Below are positions 8,151 through 14,776 of a stretch of DNA of 24,217 nucleotides, one piece after another. A model generated the notes under the pieces. It was not told the DNA's origin, did not search any database, and saw only the letters and a program-made list of their open reading frames with translations. The translations under genes and the position numbers were made by a program. The number at the start of each line of letters is the position of its first letter. Within the stretch, counting starts at the first letter, position 1. The stretch covers positions 1 through 24,217 of the forward strand of contig JANNNU010000133.1 of NCBI GenBank assembly GCA_031398695.1, read 5' to 3'. This DNA comes from JAIYDJ01 sp031398695 (lineage in GTDB: Bacteria; Pseudomonadota; Alphaproteobacteria; Rhodobacterales; Rhodobacteraceae).

Positions 8151-9545
8151 TCAGTCGGCAATCGAATAGGGCAGCAGATCGCGCCGGTCCGGGTCTACCC
8201 TCAAGCGCCGCTCCAACGGCGGGACCGACCGCTGGTGGCAGGCCAGTCGCTCGCAGATCCGGCACGAGATTCCGATCGGCTCGAACCGGCCCTTCAGGTC
8301 CAGCCCGTCAGCATAGACCAGCTGCGCCGCGTGGGTGATCTCGCACCCCAGCCCGATGGCGAACCGTCGCACCGGCGCGTTGAACGCCCCGCCCGGTTTC
8401 GACACGTCCCGCGCAAGGCACAGATACCGCACCCCGTCCGGCGTTTCCGCCAGCTGGCGCAGGAACCGCCCCGGCGTTTCGAACGCTCGGTGCACGTTCC
8501 ACAGCGGACAGGCCCCGCCGAACCGCGCGAACTGCAACCTCGTCGCGGAATGGCGCTTGGTGATCGTGCCCGCCTGATCGACCCGCACGAAAAAGAACGG
8601 TATCCCCTTGGCCCCCGGTCTTTGCAGCGTCGACAGTCGGTGCGCCACCTGTTCGACGCTGGCGCCGAACTGATCGGCCAGCCGTTCCAGATCGTGACGG
8701 CACTCCAGCGCCGCCGCCTGAAACGCGGCATAGGGCAACAGCGCCGCCCCGGCGAAATAGTTGGCAAGGCCGATCTTGGCGATGTCGCGCGCCTCGGGCG
8801 TGGCAAACCGGGCAAGGTCCAGCGTCGCTTCTAGGAGGTCGTCCTGCGTCAGCAGCGCCGCCTGATACCACAGCTGAAAGGTCCGGGTCGGAGGCGCGGC
8901 GCGGGCCGAGATCGTCAGCTGCCGCAGCGCGGGGTCATACCGCCGCAGCGCCAGTTCGTTCGAAAAGCGCACGACGACCCCGCGCCGTTCCAGCATGGTG
9001 GCAGCGGCGATCACCGGGTCTTTTCCGGGTTCTGCGGACCGCGCCAGATGTTCGGCGGCCCGGTCCACCGCATCCACGTAATTGTCGCAATAGCGAAAGT
9101 AGTCGCGCACCTCGTCCCAGGGCGAGGCCCGCAGTGCGGCATCCTCGCGCCCCAGCGCCTCGTCCAGCGAGGCCAGCCGTTCATGGCTTTGCCGATAGGC
9201 CCTGTGCAGGTCCAGAAACGCCCGCGCCAGCGCCGGCGCGTTGCTGGCCGCCAGGCGCAGGTCGGCCAGTGGCGGCGCGCTGGTGAACACCGGATCGGCC
9301 AGCGCCTCGCGCATGTCCGACACCATGCGCGCGCCTTCGCCCACTGCAAGCTCGGTCACGTCCAGTCCGAACTCGCGGGCCAGTCCCAGAACCACCGCCG
9401 CCGACACCGGGCGGTGGTTGTTTTCCATCTGGTTCAGATAGGGCAGCGACACCCCCAGCTTGCCCGCGAACATCCGCTGCGTCAGCGCAAGGCGCCCGCG
9501 CACCTCGCGCAGCTTTGCCCCGGCATAAAGTTTCTGCGTGGCCAT
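8151..9545 (-). CDS. pccR: Short-chain fatty acyl-CoA regulator, PccR-like (XRE HTH plus IrrE/M78-like and DUF2083-type domains)
   Basis: The 464-aa protein has an XRE helix-turn-helix at about 10-65 (TQRMFAGKLGVSLPYLNQME). An M78/IrrE-like middle region follows. Where peptidases have HExxH, this protein has IGLANYFAGAALLPY, so it should not be a protease. The C terminus carries a CxxCx4C cluster (C428, C431, C436). This architecture is that of ScfR regulators, including PccR of Rhodobacter sphaeroides, which controls propionyl-CoA carboxylase genes. The pcc genes close by support the same role. A perfect palindrome with two TTTGCAAA octamers ends 10 bp before its start codon and implies autoregulation. 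The effector is probably an acyl-CoA, but this is inferred from the family. Confidence 0.85.
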   Translation of the reverse strand: MATQKLYAGAKLREVRGRLALTQRMFAGKLGVSLPYLNQMENNHRPVSAAVVLGLAREFGLDVTELAVGEGARMVSDMREALADPVFTSAPPLADLRLAASNAPALARAFLDLHRAYRQSHERLASLDEALGREDAALRASPWDEVRDYFRYCDNYVDAVDRAAEHLARSAEPGKDPVIAAATMLERRGVVVRFSNELALRRYDPALRQLTISARAAPPTRTFQLWYQAALLTQDDLLEATLDLARFATPEARDIAKIGLANYFAGAALLPYAAFQAAALECRHDLERLADQFGASVEQVAHRLSTLQRPGAKGIPFFFVRVDQAGTITKRHSATRLQFARFGGACPLWNVHRAFETPGRFLRQLAETPDGVRYLCLARDVSKPGGAFNAPVRRFAIGLGCEITHAAQLVYADGLDLKGRFEPIGISCRICERLACHQRSVPPLERRLRVDPDRRDLLPYSIAD

Positions 9546-9554
9546 GGCGCCCCC

Positions 9555-9582
9555 TTTGCAAAGCCGTTATCGGCTTTGCAAA
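9555..9582. promoter_or_regulatory. 28-bp perfect palindrome with two TTTGCAAA octamers; candidate PccR operator
   Basis: The arm TTTGCAAAGCCG (9555-9566) is followed by the spacer TTAT (9567-9570) and the exact reverse complement of the arm (9571-9582). The TTTGCAAA octamer is the element I recall for PccR/ScfR binding sites. Here the octamers start 20 bp apart. The palindrome covers the candidate -10 of the regulator gene. Confidence 0.75.
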
Positions 9583-9595
9583 CCGGGTCCGTCAA
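9566..9595 (-). promoter_or_regulatory. Candidate pccR promoter under the palindrome
   Basis: On the minus strand TTGACG (9595-9590) and GATAAC (9571-9566) are separated by 18 bp. The -10 is built from the central TTAT of the 28-bp palindrome. Repressor bound there would occlude it, which is the usual logic of autorepression. Confidence 0.45.
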
Positions 9596-9615
9596 GTCGC
9601 CCCGTCAAGTCGCCC
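9590..9615. repeat. Tandem 13-bp duplication at the MFS/pccR junction
   Basis: CGTCAAGTCGCCC occurs at 9590-9602 and again, immediately adjacent, at 9603-9615. One copy contains the MFS stop codon and the other supplies the -35-like TTGACG of the regulator promoter. It looks like a recent slippage duplication. Confidence 0.8.
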
Positions 9616-10822
9616 CCACCGCCCGCGCCCGCCGGATCACCCACACGGCGCAGGCCACCCCCGCGATCGACACCACCAGCATCAGCAGCACCAGCGGCAG
9701 CGGCCCCGACCCCGGCCCCAGCAGCACCCCCGCCAGCGCCGACAACGCAGCACCCCCGCCGATCATGAACGCGCCCCCCAACCCCGACGCCGACCCCGCC
9801 AGATGCGGGCGCACCGACAGCATTCCGGCATTCGCCGACGGCAGCGAAATCCCGTTGCCAAGGCCCAGCGTGATCACCAGCCCGAAGAACCACGCAGGGG
9901 TCACTGCGCCGAACGCCGTGACCAGCACCAAGGCCACCAACCCCGCCGTCGACACCAGCGCCCCCAGCAGCATCATCCGGTTGACCCCGACCCGCGCCGC
10001 GAACCGGCCCGACAGAAAGTTGCCGACCAGATAGCCCACCGCCGGCGCACCGAAGTAAAACCCCAGGGTCGCACTGTCCATCTGGAACACGTTGGTCCCG
10101 ACGAACGGCGCACCGCCCAGATAGGCAAAGAACGCACCCGACGCGAACGCTGACCCCAGACAGTATCCCCAGAACCGCTGCGACCGCAGCAACTCGGGAT
10201 ATTGCCGCACCTGTGCCGCGAAGCTCAGGCCGCTTGCCTTGGCGGTCTCGCCCATGTCGGCCCAGATCAGCCCGAACAGCCCCATGCCGCCGACCGCCAG
10301 CAGCACGAAACTCGCCTGCCAGCCGAACGCCGCGTCCAGCGCCCCGCCGATCACCGGCCCGACCATCGGCACCACCGACATGCCCATCGTGACATAGCCG
10401 ATCATCGACGCCGACTGATCCTGCGAATACATGTCGCGCACCACCGCCCGGCTCAGCACCAGCCCGGTCGCGATCGCCGCCTGCACCATGCGGCAGATCA
10501 TGAAGACCGTGAAAGTCGGCGCAGCAATGGCCCCGATCGTCGCCAGCACGAACACCGCGGTCGTCGCCAGCATCACCGGGCGGCGGCCATACCTGTCGGA
10601 CACCGGCCCGATGAACAATTGCACCACCGCCGTCGTCGCCAGATAGCCCGACAGAGACAGCTGCATCAGATGATATTCCACCCCGAAATAGGCGGCCATC
10701 GACGGCAACGAGGGCAGAAAGATGTTCAATGACAGAGCCGACAGCCCAGCGATTAAAATGAGCGTCAGGATATGGGGCGGGGTCCGAGCGTCCAGAAAGC
10801 GGACGGATGCAGTATGTTCCAT
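9605..10822 (-). CDS. MFS drug/metabolite exporter, Bcr/CflA-like
   Basis: This is a 405-aa, roughly 12-helix major facilitator protein. The loop 2-3 motif A is GPVSDRYGRRPVM, preceded by a first helix ending in LNIFLPSLPSMAAYFGV. That sequence is typical of the Bcr/CflA proton-driven efflux family. The ATG at 10822 is preferred because AGGTGG lies 5 nt upstream; an in-frame GTG at 10831 is possible. The gene lies 38 bp after the DUF486 gene and 59 bp before pccR, all on the minus strand, suggesting one transcription unit. The substrate is unknown. Its place beside a propionyl-CoA regulator could mean export of an organic acid or simply a conserved neighbourhood. Confidence 0.85.
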   Translation of the reverse strand: MEHTASVRFLDARTPPHILTLILIAGLSALSLNIFLPSLPSMAAYFGVEYHLMQLSLSGYLATTAVVQLFIGPVSDRYGRRPVMLATTAVFVLATIGAIAAPTFTVFMICRMVQAAIATGLVLSRAVVRDMYSQDQSASMIGYVTMGMSVVPMVGPVIGGALDAAFGWQASFVLLAVGGMGLFGLIWADMGETAKASGLSFAAQVRQYPELLRSQRFWGYCLGSAFASGAFFAYLGGAPFVGTNVFQMDSATLGFYFGAPAVGYLVGNFLSGRFAARVGVNRMMLLGALVSTAGLVALVLVTAFGAVTPAWFFGLVITLGLGNGISLPSANAGMLSVRPHLAGSASGLGGAFMIGGGAALSALAGVLLGPGSGPLPLVLLMLVVSIAGVACAVWVIRRARAVGAT

Positions 10823-10860
10823 TCCCGCCACCTAGGCCGCAGCCATCTTGAAGTCCAGCC

Positions 10861-11214
10861 TCAGGCCCATTTGTAGAAGATGAAAAATCCTCCGACCGCG
10901 ATAAACGCAAATCCCGCCAGATGGTTCCACGCCAGCGGCTCCTTGAGGTAGAACACCGAAAAAACCGCGAAAACCGACAGGGTCAGGATCTCCTGAATGG
11001 TTTTCAATTCGGCCGCCGAAAAGTATCCGTGACCGATCCGGTTGGCCGGCACTTGCAGCACATATTCAAAGAACGCGATGCCCCACGACACCAGGATCAC
11101 GATCCACAGCGGCGCCGATTTGTAGGACAAATGCCCGTACCATGCGAACGTCATGAAAACGTTCGACATCAGCAACAGGCCGATGGTGACGACGGGGATG
11201 GGCAGCGCGGTCAT
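10861..11214 (-). CDS. DUF486 family small membrane protein (DMT-like)
   Basis: The 117-aa protein has four hydrophobic segments. It contains the characteristic stretches TIGLLLMSNVFMTFAWYGHL, LVSWGIAFFEYVLQVPANR and an ending FAFIAVGGFFIFYKWA, which I recognise as DUF486, a four-helix family distantly related to drug/metabolite transporters. The start at 11214 is chosen over an upstream in-frame ATG (11268) because ACGGAG lies 7 nt before it and hydrophobic sequence begins soon after. It diverges from pccB across a 183-bp region containing TTTGCA-type half-sites. The function is unknown. Confidence 0.85.
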   Translation of the reverse strand: MTALPIPVVTIGLLLMSNVFMTFAWYGHLSYKSAPLWIVILVSWGIAFFEYVLQVPANRIGHGYFSAAELKTIQEILTLSVFAVFSVFYLKEPLAWNHLAGFAFIAVGGFFIFYKWA

Positions 11215-11281
11215 GGGCAACTCCGTGGATCTGACAGGATCGGTGCCCTGCATACCGGCGGCCCGCAATCGCCGCCATATC

Positions 11282-11330
11282 TTTGCAGTTATGCAATTTG
11301 CAGCTCTTAATGTTCAATCAGATTGCAAAT
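11282..11330. promoter_or_regulatory. Cluster of TTTGCA/TGCAAA half-sites between DUF486 and pccB; candidate PccR target
   Basis: TTTGCAG occurs at 11282-11288 and 11297-11303. An inverted TTGCA-GTTA-TGCAA lies at 11283-11296, and ATTGCAAAT lies at 11322-11330. They resemble the TTTGCAAA arms of the pccR palindrome but are less perfect. They are positioned to control pccB, the DUF486 gene, or both. Candidate promoter hexamers here are too weak to assign. Confidence 0.5.
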
Positions 11331-11397
11331 TTTCCACAATCCGCTTCCCGGCTCGACCCCGCCCCCCTAAGATACTCGCAACATCCGAGGGGAAGCC

Positions 11398-12930
11398 ATG
11401 CAAGACATCTTGAGCCAGCTCGAGGCGCGGCGCGCCACAGCACGCCTTGGCGGCGGGCAGCGGCGCATCGACGCCCAGCACGCCAAGGGCAAGCTGACGG
11501 CGCGCGAACGCATCGAACTGCTTCTGGACGAAGACTCGTTCGAGGAATTCGACATGTTCGTCGCGCACCGCTGCACCGATTTCGGCATGGACGCCGACCG
11601 CCCCGCGGGCGACGGCGTAGTGACCGGCTGGGGCACGGTCAACGGCCGGATGGTCTACGTCTTTTCGCAGGATTTCACGGTGTTCGGCGGGTCCCTGTCG
11701 GAAACCCATGCACAAAAGATCCGCAAGATCATGGACATGGCCATGCAGAACGGCGCGCCCGTCATCGGGATGAACGATTCGGGCGGCGCGCGGATTCAGG
11801 AAGGCGTCGCCTCGCTGGCGGGCTATGCCGAGGTGTTTCAGCGCAATGTCATGGCCTCGGGCGTCGTGCCGCAGATCAGCCTCATCATGGGCCCCTGCGC
11901 CGGGGGGGCGGTCTATTCCCCCGCGATGACCGACTTCATCTTCATGGTCAAAGACAGCTCGTACATGTTCGTCACCGGCCCCGACGTGGTGAAGACGGTG
12001 ACGAACGAGGTGGTGACCGCCGAAGAGCTTGGCGGGGCCTCCACCCATACCCGCAAATCCTCGGTCGCCGACGGCGCATTCGAAAACGATGTCGAGGCGC
12101 TGGCCGAAACGCGCCGCCTGATCGACTTCCTTCCGCTGAACAACCGCGAAAAGCCCCCGACCCGCCCGTTCTTCGACGACCCGGCGCGGATCGAGCCGAG
12201 CCTTGACACGCTGATCCCGCAGAACCCGAACCAGCCCTACGACATGAAGGAGCTGATCGCGAAACTCGCCGACGAAGGCGATTTCTTCGAGATCCAGGCC
12301 GCCTTCGCCGCCAACATCCTGACAGGCTTCATCCGTCTGGAAGGCCAGACCGTCGGCGTCGTGGCGAACCAGCCGATGGTGCTGGCCGGCTGCCTCGACA
12401 TCGATTCGAGCCGCAAGGCCGCCCGCTTCGTGCGGTTTTGCGACGCCTTCGAAATCCCGATCCTGACGCTGGTCGACGTGCCGGGCTTTCTGCCCGGCGT
12501 AGCGCAGGTACTGGGCGGCGTCATCAAGCACGGCGCGAAACTGCTGTTGGCCAAAGGGGAGGCGACGGTGCCCAAGGTGACCGTCATCACCCGCAAGGCC
12601 TATGGCGGCGCCTACGACGTGATGGCGTCCAAACATCTGCGCGGTGATTTCAACTACGCCTGGCCCACCGCCGAGATTGCGGTGATGGGGGCCAAGGGCG
12701 CGGTGGAAATCCTGTATCGCGCCGAACTCGCCGACCGCGAAAAGATCGCGCAGCGGACGAAGGATTACGAGACCCGCTTTGCCAACCCCTTCGTGGCCGC
12801 CGAAAAAGGCTTCATCGACGAGGTGATCATGCCCCATTCCACCCGCCGCCGCATCTGCCGCGCCTTTGCGAGCCTGCGCGGCAAGAAACTGGCGAACCCG
12901 TGGAAGAAACACGATAACATCCCGCTCTGA
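11398..12930 (+). CDS. pccB: Propionyl-CoA carboxylase beta subunit (carboxyltransferase)
   Basis: PccB transfers the carboxyl group from biotin to propionyl-CoA, forming (S)-methylmalonyl-CoA. The 510-aa length is normal for the family. Diagnostic stretches include GMNDSGGARIQEGVASLAGY in the N-terminal half and MGPCAGGAVYSPAMTDF after it. The C-terminal half has VDVPGFLPGVAQ and TRKAYGGAYDVMASKH. The ATG is preceded by GAGGGGAA at good spacing. The biotin-carrying partner PccA is encoded 1.9 kb downstream, separated by small genes and a terminator. This gene may be a PccR target through the upstream half-site cluster. Confidence 0.96.
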   Translation: MQDILSQLEARRATARLGGGQRRIDAQHAKGKLTARERIELLLDEDSFEEFDMFVAHRCTDFGMDADRPAGDGVVTGWGTVNGRMVYVFSQDFTVFGGSLSETHAQKIRKIMDMAMQNGAPVIGMNDSGGARIQEGVASLAGYAEVFQRNVMASGVVPQISLIMGPCAGGAVYSPAMTDFIFMVKDSSYMFVTGPDVVKTVTNEVVTAEELGGASTHTRKSSVADGAFENDVEALAETRRLIDFLPLNNREKPPTRPFFDDPARIEPSLDTLIPQNPNQPYDMKELIAKLADEGDFFEIQAAFAANILTGFIRLEGQTVGVVANQPMVLAGCLDIDSSRKAARFVRFCDAFEIPILTLVDVPGFLPGVAQVLGGVIKHGAKLLLAKGEATVPKVTVITRKAYGGAYDVMASKHLRGDFNYAWPTAEIAVMGAKGAVEILYRAELADREKIAQRTKDYETRFANPFVAAEKGFIDEVIMPHSTRRRICRAFASLRGKKLANPWKKHDNIPL

Positions 12931-12946
12931 CCCCAGCGAAAGAGCG

Positions 12947-13003
12947 ATGATGCCCGACCTCCACCCCGTCCCTGCCAGCCCCCCACCCGGTGCCCCGCGA
13001 TGA
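12947..13003 (+). CDS. Proline-rich 18-codon upstream ORF (candidate leader peptide)
   Basis: Two successive ATG codons (12947, 12950) open a reading frame of 18 codons. It is rich in proline (7 of 18), includes a PPP-G stretch, and ends with TGA at 13001-13003. Its stop overlaps the start of the next gene as ATGA. AAAGAG lies just upstream, whereas the downstream gene has no good ribosome-binding site of its own. Translational coupling is therefore plausible. The ORF is short enough to be chance. Confidence 0.4.
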   Translation: MMPDLHPVPASPPPGAPR

Positions 13004-13380
13004 AACTCGCCGCCCTGCTGTTTCTGCTGTCGATGCCGGCCTTGGCCGAAGACGCGGTGCCGGTGCCGTCCGGGCAGACCGTCACCTTTCAGGATGCGAT
13101 CCTGAACGAGGCTGGCCCGCAAGGGCAGACCGCGCGCTTTCGTTTTGTCGCCCCGGCGATCGCGCAGACGGTCGACTTCGACACTGCCGTCGCGGACATG
13201 CAGCACCTGTGCGACAGCTACGCCCTGCCGCGAGTGACCGGAACCGGCACCCTGCCGCAGCAGATCGTCATTTCTCTGTCGTCGGAACCCGTCCCGTTCG
13301 GTGAATCCGCCCCCGACGTGACGCAGTTTTTCGAGGCGTACCGGCTCGAGGACGGCGCCTGTATCTGGGAGGTTTTCTGA
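13000..13380 (+). CDS. Small secreted protein, DUF6497-like
   Basis: This is a 126-aa protein with an N-terminal Sec signal peptide (MKLAALLFLLSMPALA, cleavage about residue 16). The mature part includes QTVTFQDAILNE, ADMQHLCDSYALP, QIVISLSSEPVPFGE and the ending GACIWEVF. I recall this pattern from Rhodobacterales proteins classed as DUF6497 and found beside pccB, but cannot confirm it here. Two cysteines in the mature chain could form a disulfide. It lies 69 bp after pccB on the same strand. The function is unknown. Confidence 0.75.
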   Translation: MKLAALLFLLSMPALAEDAVPVPSGQTVTFQDAILNEAGPQGQTARFRFVAPAIAQTVDFDTAVADMQHLCDSYALPRVTGTGTLPQQIVISLSSEPVPFGESAPDVTQFFEAYRLEDGACIWEVF

Positions 13381-13582
13381 TGCGACTACCATATGTTGCG
13401 AAACACCCCCGCAGGGCAGGCCCCCCTGATGTAGCCGCGCCACAGCGGCTGGCCTTGGGCAAATTCGCGTGTCAAATCTTTGCCGGATCGTCTATTATTT
13501 TTTTAGGCCGAACCCAAGCGGTCTGTACGAAAAGAAGGGGGTCGGCAGCATGCGCGGCCCTCCAAGAACATAGGAGTAGAGG

Positions 13583-13723
13583 ATGTCGAGCACCAAAATC
13601 ACCCTTCTGGCCTTCGCGATGGTCGCCGTTGTGGCCGCCTGCGCCAAGAAATCCGAAGAAGTTGTCTACGTCGATCAGCCGGCCGTCACGGCCGAGCCGA
13701 CCTACACCGGCAAGTACAAGTGA
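13583..13723 (+). CDS. Mini-lipoprotein 1 (46 aa), paralogue of the next gene
   Basis: The ATG is preceded by TAGGAGTAGAGG and the frame runs 46 codons to TGA at 13721. A hydrophobic signal segment ends in a lipobox VAAC with the lipid-modified cysteine at residue 20. The mature peptide is only 27 residues: ACAKKSEEVV, then a linker, then TAEPTYTGKYK. It shares the ACAKK start and the (T)xEPTxTGxYK end with the mini-lipoprotein at 13877. A -10-like TATTAT lies upstream at 13493-13498, without a convincing -35. The protein should be anchored to the inner or outer membrane in the periplasm. The function is unknown. Confidence 0.8.
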   Translation: MSSTKITLLAFAMVAVVAACAKKSEEVVYVDQPAVTAEPTYTGKYK

Positions 13724-13731
13724 TCTGAACG

Positions 13732-13773
13732 GGCGGGGGGCGTCGGTCGCAGCGACGCATCCTGCCCGCCTTT
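13732..13773 (+). terminator. Possible terminator after mini-lipoprotein 1
   Basis: A two-part hairpin starts 8 nt after the stop codon. The outer stem is GGCGGG (13732-13737) with CCCGCC (13765-13770). The inner stem is GCGTCG (13740-13745) with CGACGC (13753-13758). Only TTT follows, so termination may be partial. Confidence 0.45.
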
Positions 13774-13841
13774 CCCGAACGGTGAAAACCGCTGACACGC
13801 GGCTTCATCTGTTTGCATCTGCAGCATCGCGGCTCTATGAG

Positions 13842-13862
13842 TGCGTCGTCACATATGACGCA
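13842..13862 (+). promoter_or_regulatory. Hairpin immediately upstream of the mini-lipoprotein 2 ribosome-binding site
   Basis: TGCGTC (13842-13847) pairs with GACGCA (13857-13862), leaving a 9-nt loop. The ribosome-binding site TTGGAG follows 2 nt later. A structure this close could stabilise the mRNA end or modulate ribosome access. This is inferred from position only. Confidence 0.4.
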
Positions 13863-13876
13863 TCTTGGAGAATTTC

Positions 13877-14005
13877 ATGCGGTCCACTGCTCTCATTGCC
13901 ATCTTGCTCGTTTCCTTCGCGGGCGCCTGCGCCAAGAAAACCGAAGTCGTCGAAGTCGCGCCCCCGGTCTCGACCGAGCCGACCAACACCGGCATCTACA
14001 AGTAA
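13877..14005 (+). CDS. Mini-lipoprotein 2 (42 aa), paralogue of mini-lipoprotein 1
   Basis: The ATG follows TTGGAG at 7-nt spacing and the frame runs 42 codons to TAA at 14003. A short signal peptide (MRSTALIAILLVSFAGAC) ends in a lipobox with the cysteine at residue 18. The mature peptide, 25 residues, reads ACAKKTEVVEV, then a Pro-rich linker, then STEPTNTGIYK. The matching head and tail motifs mark this and the preceding gene as a tandem duplicate pair. Both are too short for most gene callers. I know of no assigned function. Confidence 0.8.
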   Translation: MRSTALIAILLVSFAGACAKKTEVVEVAPPVSTEPTNTGIYK

Positions 14006-14053
14006 ACAGCACGTCCGGGCCTTTTCGCCCGCCTGCCTTCGGGGGGCCGCACC

Positions 14054-14449
14054 GTGCTGAAACACCGTGGCTTCCCGGGGCGCCTTCCCGGCACCGACTT
14101 TCAATTCGTCATCCGCCGCGCCAACCACAAGGACGGCCCGACGAAACTTACCAGCCGCGAGCGGTTCAAGGATCGCAAGACCGTCGACCGCAAGGCGGAC
14201 GAAGGCTTCATGGCCGCCCTTTGGGAACATTTCGGCGAGGAACCCTTCGAACGCGGCAATCTCGACGCAGGCCGCCTGTCTTGGCTCTTCGGGCGCGAAG
14301 TCATCCCCGCCACCGATCCGTTCGACCCCGCCGATTACGAGGCGCTGCTGCGCATCAATGTCAAGCTGGCGCAGGTCAGCTTTCCCGCCGTGTTCGCCGA
14401 AGATGCCGAACCGATGGACTGGGATGACGACGACGAGGATGCGTTGTGA
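14054..14449 (+). CDS. Conserved-looking hypothetical protein (131 aa) with acidic C terminus
   Basis: I do not recognise a named domain. The likely start is GTG at 14054, preceded by GGGGGG. The frame opens directly after the mini-lipoprotein 2 stop, and I see no better start. There is no signal peptide or membrane segment, so it should be cytoplasmic. The N-terminal half is basic (RRANHKDGPTKLTSRERFKDRK). The middle resembles a small helical fold (FMAALWEHFGEEPFERGNL), and the C terminus ends in a run of aspartates and glutamates (DWDDDDEDAL). Its position between lipoprotein genes in the pcc locus gives no direct functional clue. Confidence 0.65.
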   Translation: MLKHRGFPGRLPGTDFQFVIRRANHKDGPTKLTSRERFKDRKTVDRKADEGFMAALWEHFGEEPFERGNLDAGRLSWLFGREVIPATDPFDPADYEALLRINVKLAQVSFPAVFAEDAEPMDWDDDDEDAL

Positions 14450-14558
14450 ACCCGCGCAAATCCGCCTGCCTGTGGACAGCCGAGATTTCCCTTTTCCCTT
14501 CAACGGGAAATGCGGTATTCTTCGCGTCAATAAAAACACCAACACGAGGCAGATCATC

Positions 14559-14768
14559 ATGTACAAGACCATCGCTGTGTTCGCACTGCTTACCTTGCCG
14601 CTCGCCGGTTGCCTGGAAGACCCCGCATCGCGCGGTCTGGTCGGGGTGGCAGGCGGCGCGCTCGTCTCCGACGCGTTCGGCGGTAACCCGATCACCGGCG
14701 CCGTCATCGGCGGCCTTGCCGGCGTCGCGACCTGCGGCGTCGATGTGGGCTTGCCCGCCTGTTACTGA
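14559..14768 (+). CDS. Small glycine-zipper lipoprotein (69 aa)
   Basis: The ATG is preceded by GAGG about 10 nt upstream and the frame ends with TGA at 14766. The signal peptide ends in a strong lipobox LAGC with the lipid-modified cysteine at residue 18. The mature part is a glycine/alanine-rich hydrophobic segment (GLVGVAGGALVSDAFGG, then ITGAVIGGLAGVATC) of the glycine-zipper type seen in small outer-membrane proteins. Three cysteines remain. A TTTCCC/GGGAAA hairpin (14493-14510) and a -10-like TATTCT (14516-14521) lie upstream. A strong terminator follows within 40 bp, so this gene probably ends its transcript. Confidence 0.8.
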   Translation: MYKTIAVFALLTLPLAGCLEDPASRGLVGVAGGALVSDAFGGNPITGAVIGGLAGVATCGVDVGLPACY

Positions 14769-14776
14769 TCCTCTGA

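Noticed and set aside
13458..13504. GGCAAA/TTTGCC inverted repeat followed by a T7 run, considered as an intrinsic terminator
   Set aside because: The T-run lies 13 nt beyond the stem and the loop is 15 nt. The TATTAT element overlapping the T-run fits a -10 better.
13812..13820. Shared 9-mer TTTGCATCT here and at 14835-14843, considered as PccR half-sites
   Set aside because: It is short and unpaired, and the second copy is partly the terminator T-run. Chance is a sufficient explanation.
13380..14060. 226-aa plus-strand frame starting with a TGATG overlap after the small secreted protein
   Set aside because: It overlaps both mini-lipoproteins out of frame, has low-complexity Ser/Pro/Arg composition and no motif. 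The small genes have better ribosome-binding sites and lipoboxes.
13835..14707. 290-aa minus-strand frame across the small genes of the pcc locus
   Set aside because: It runs antisense to three better-supported genes and to the regulatory hairpins, and no conserved domain is visible.
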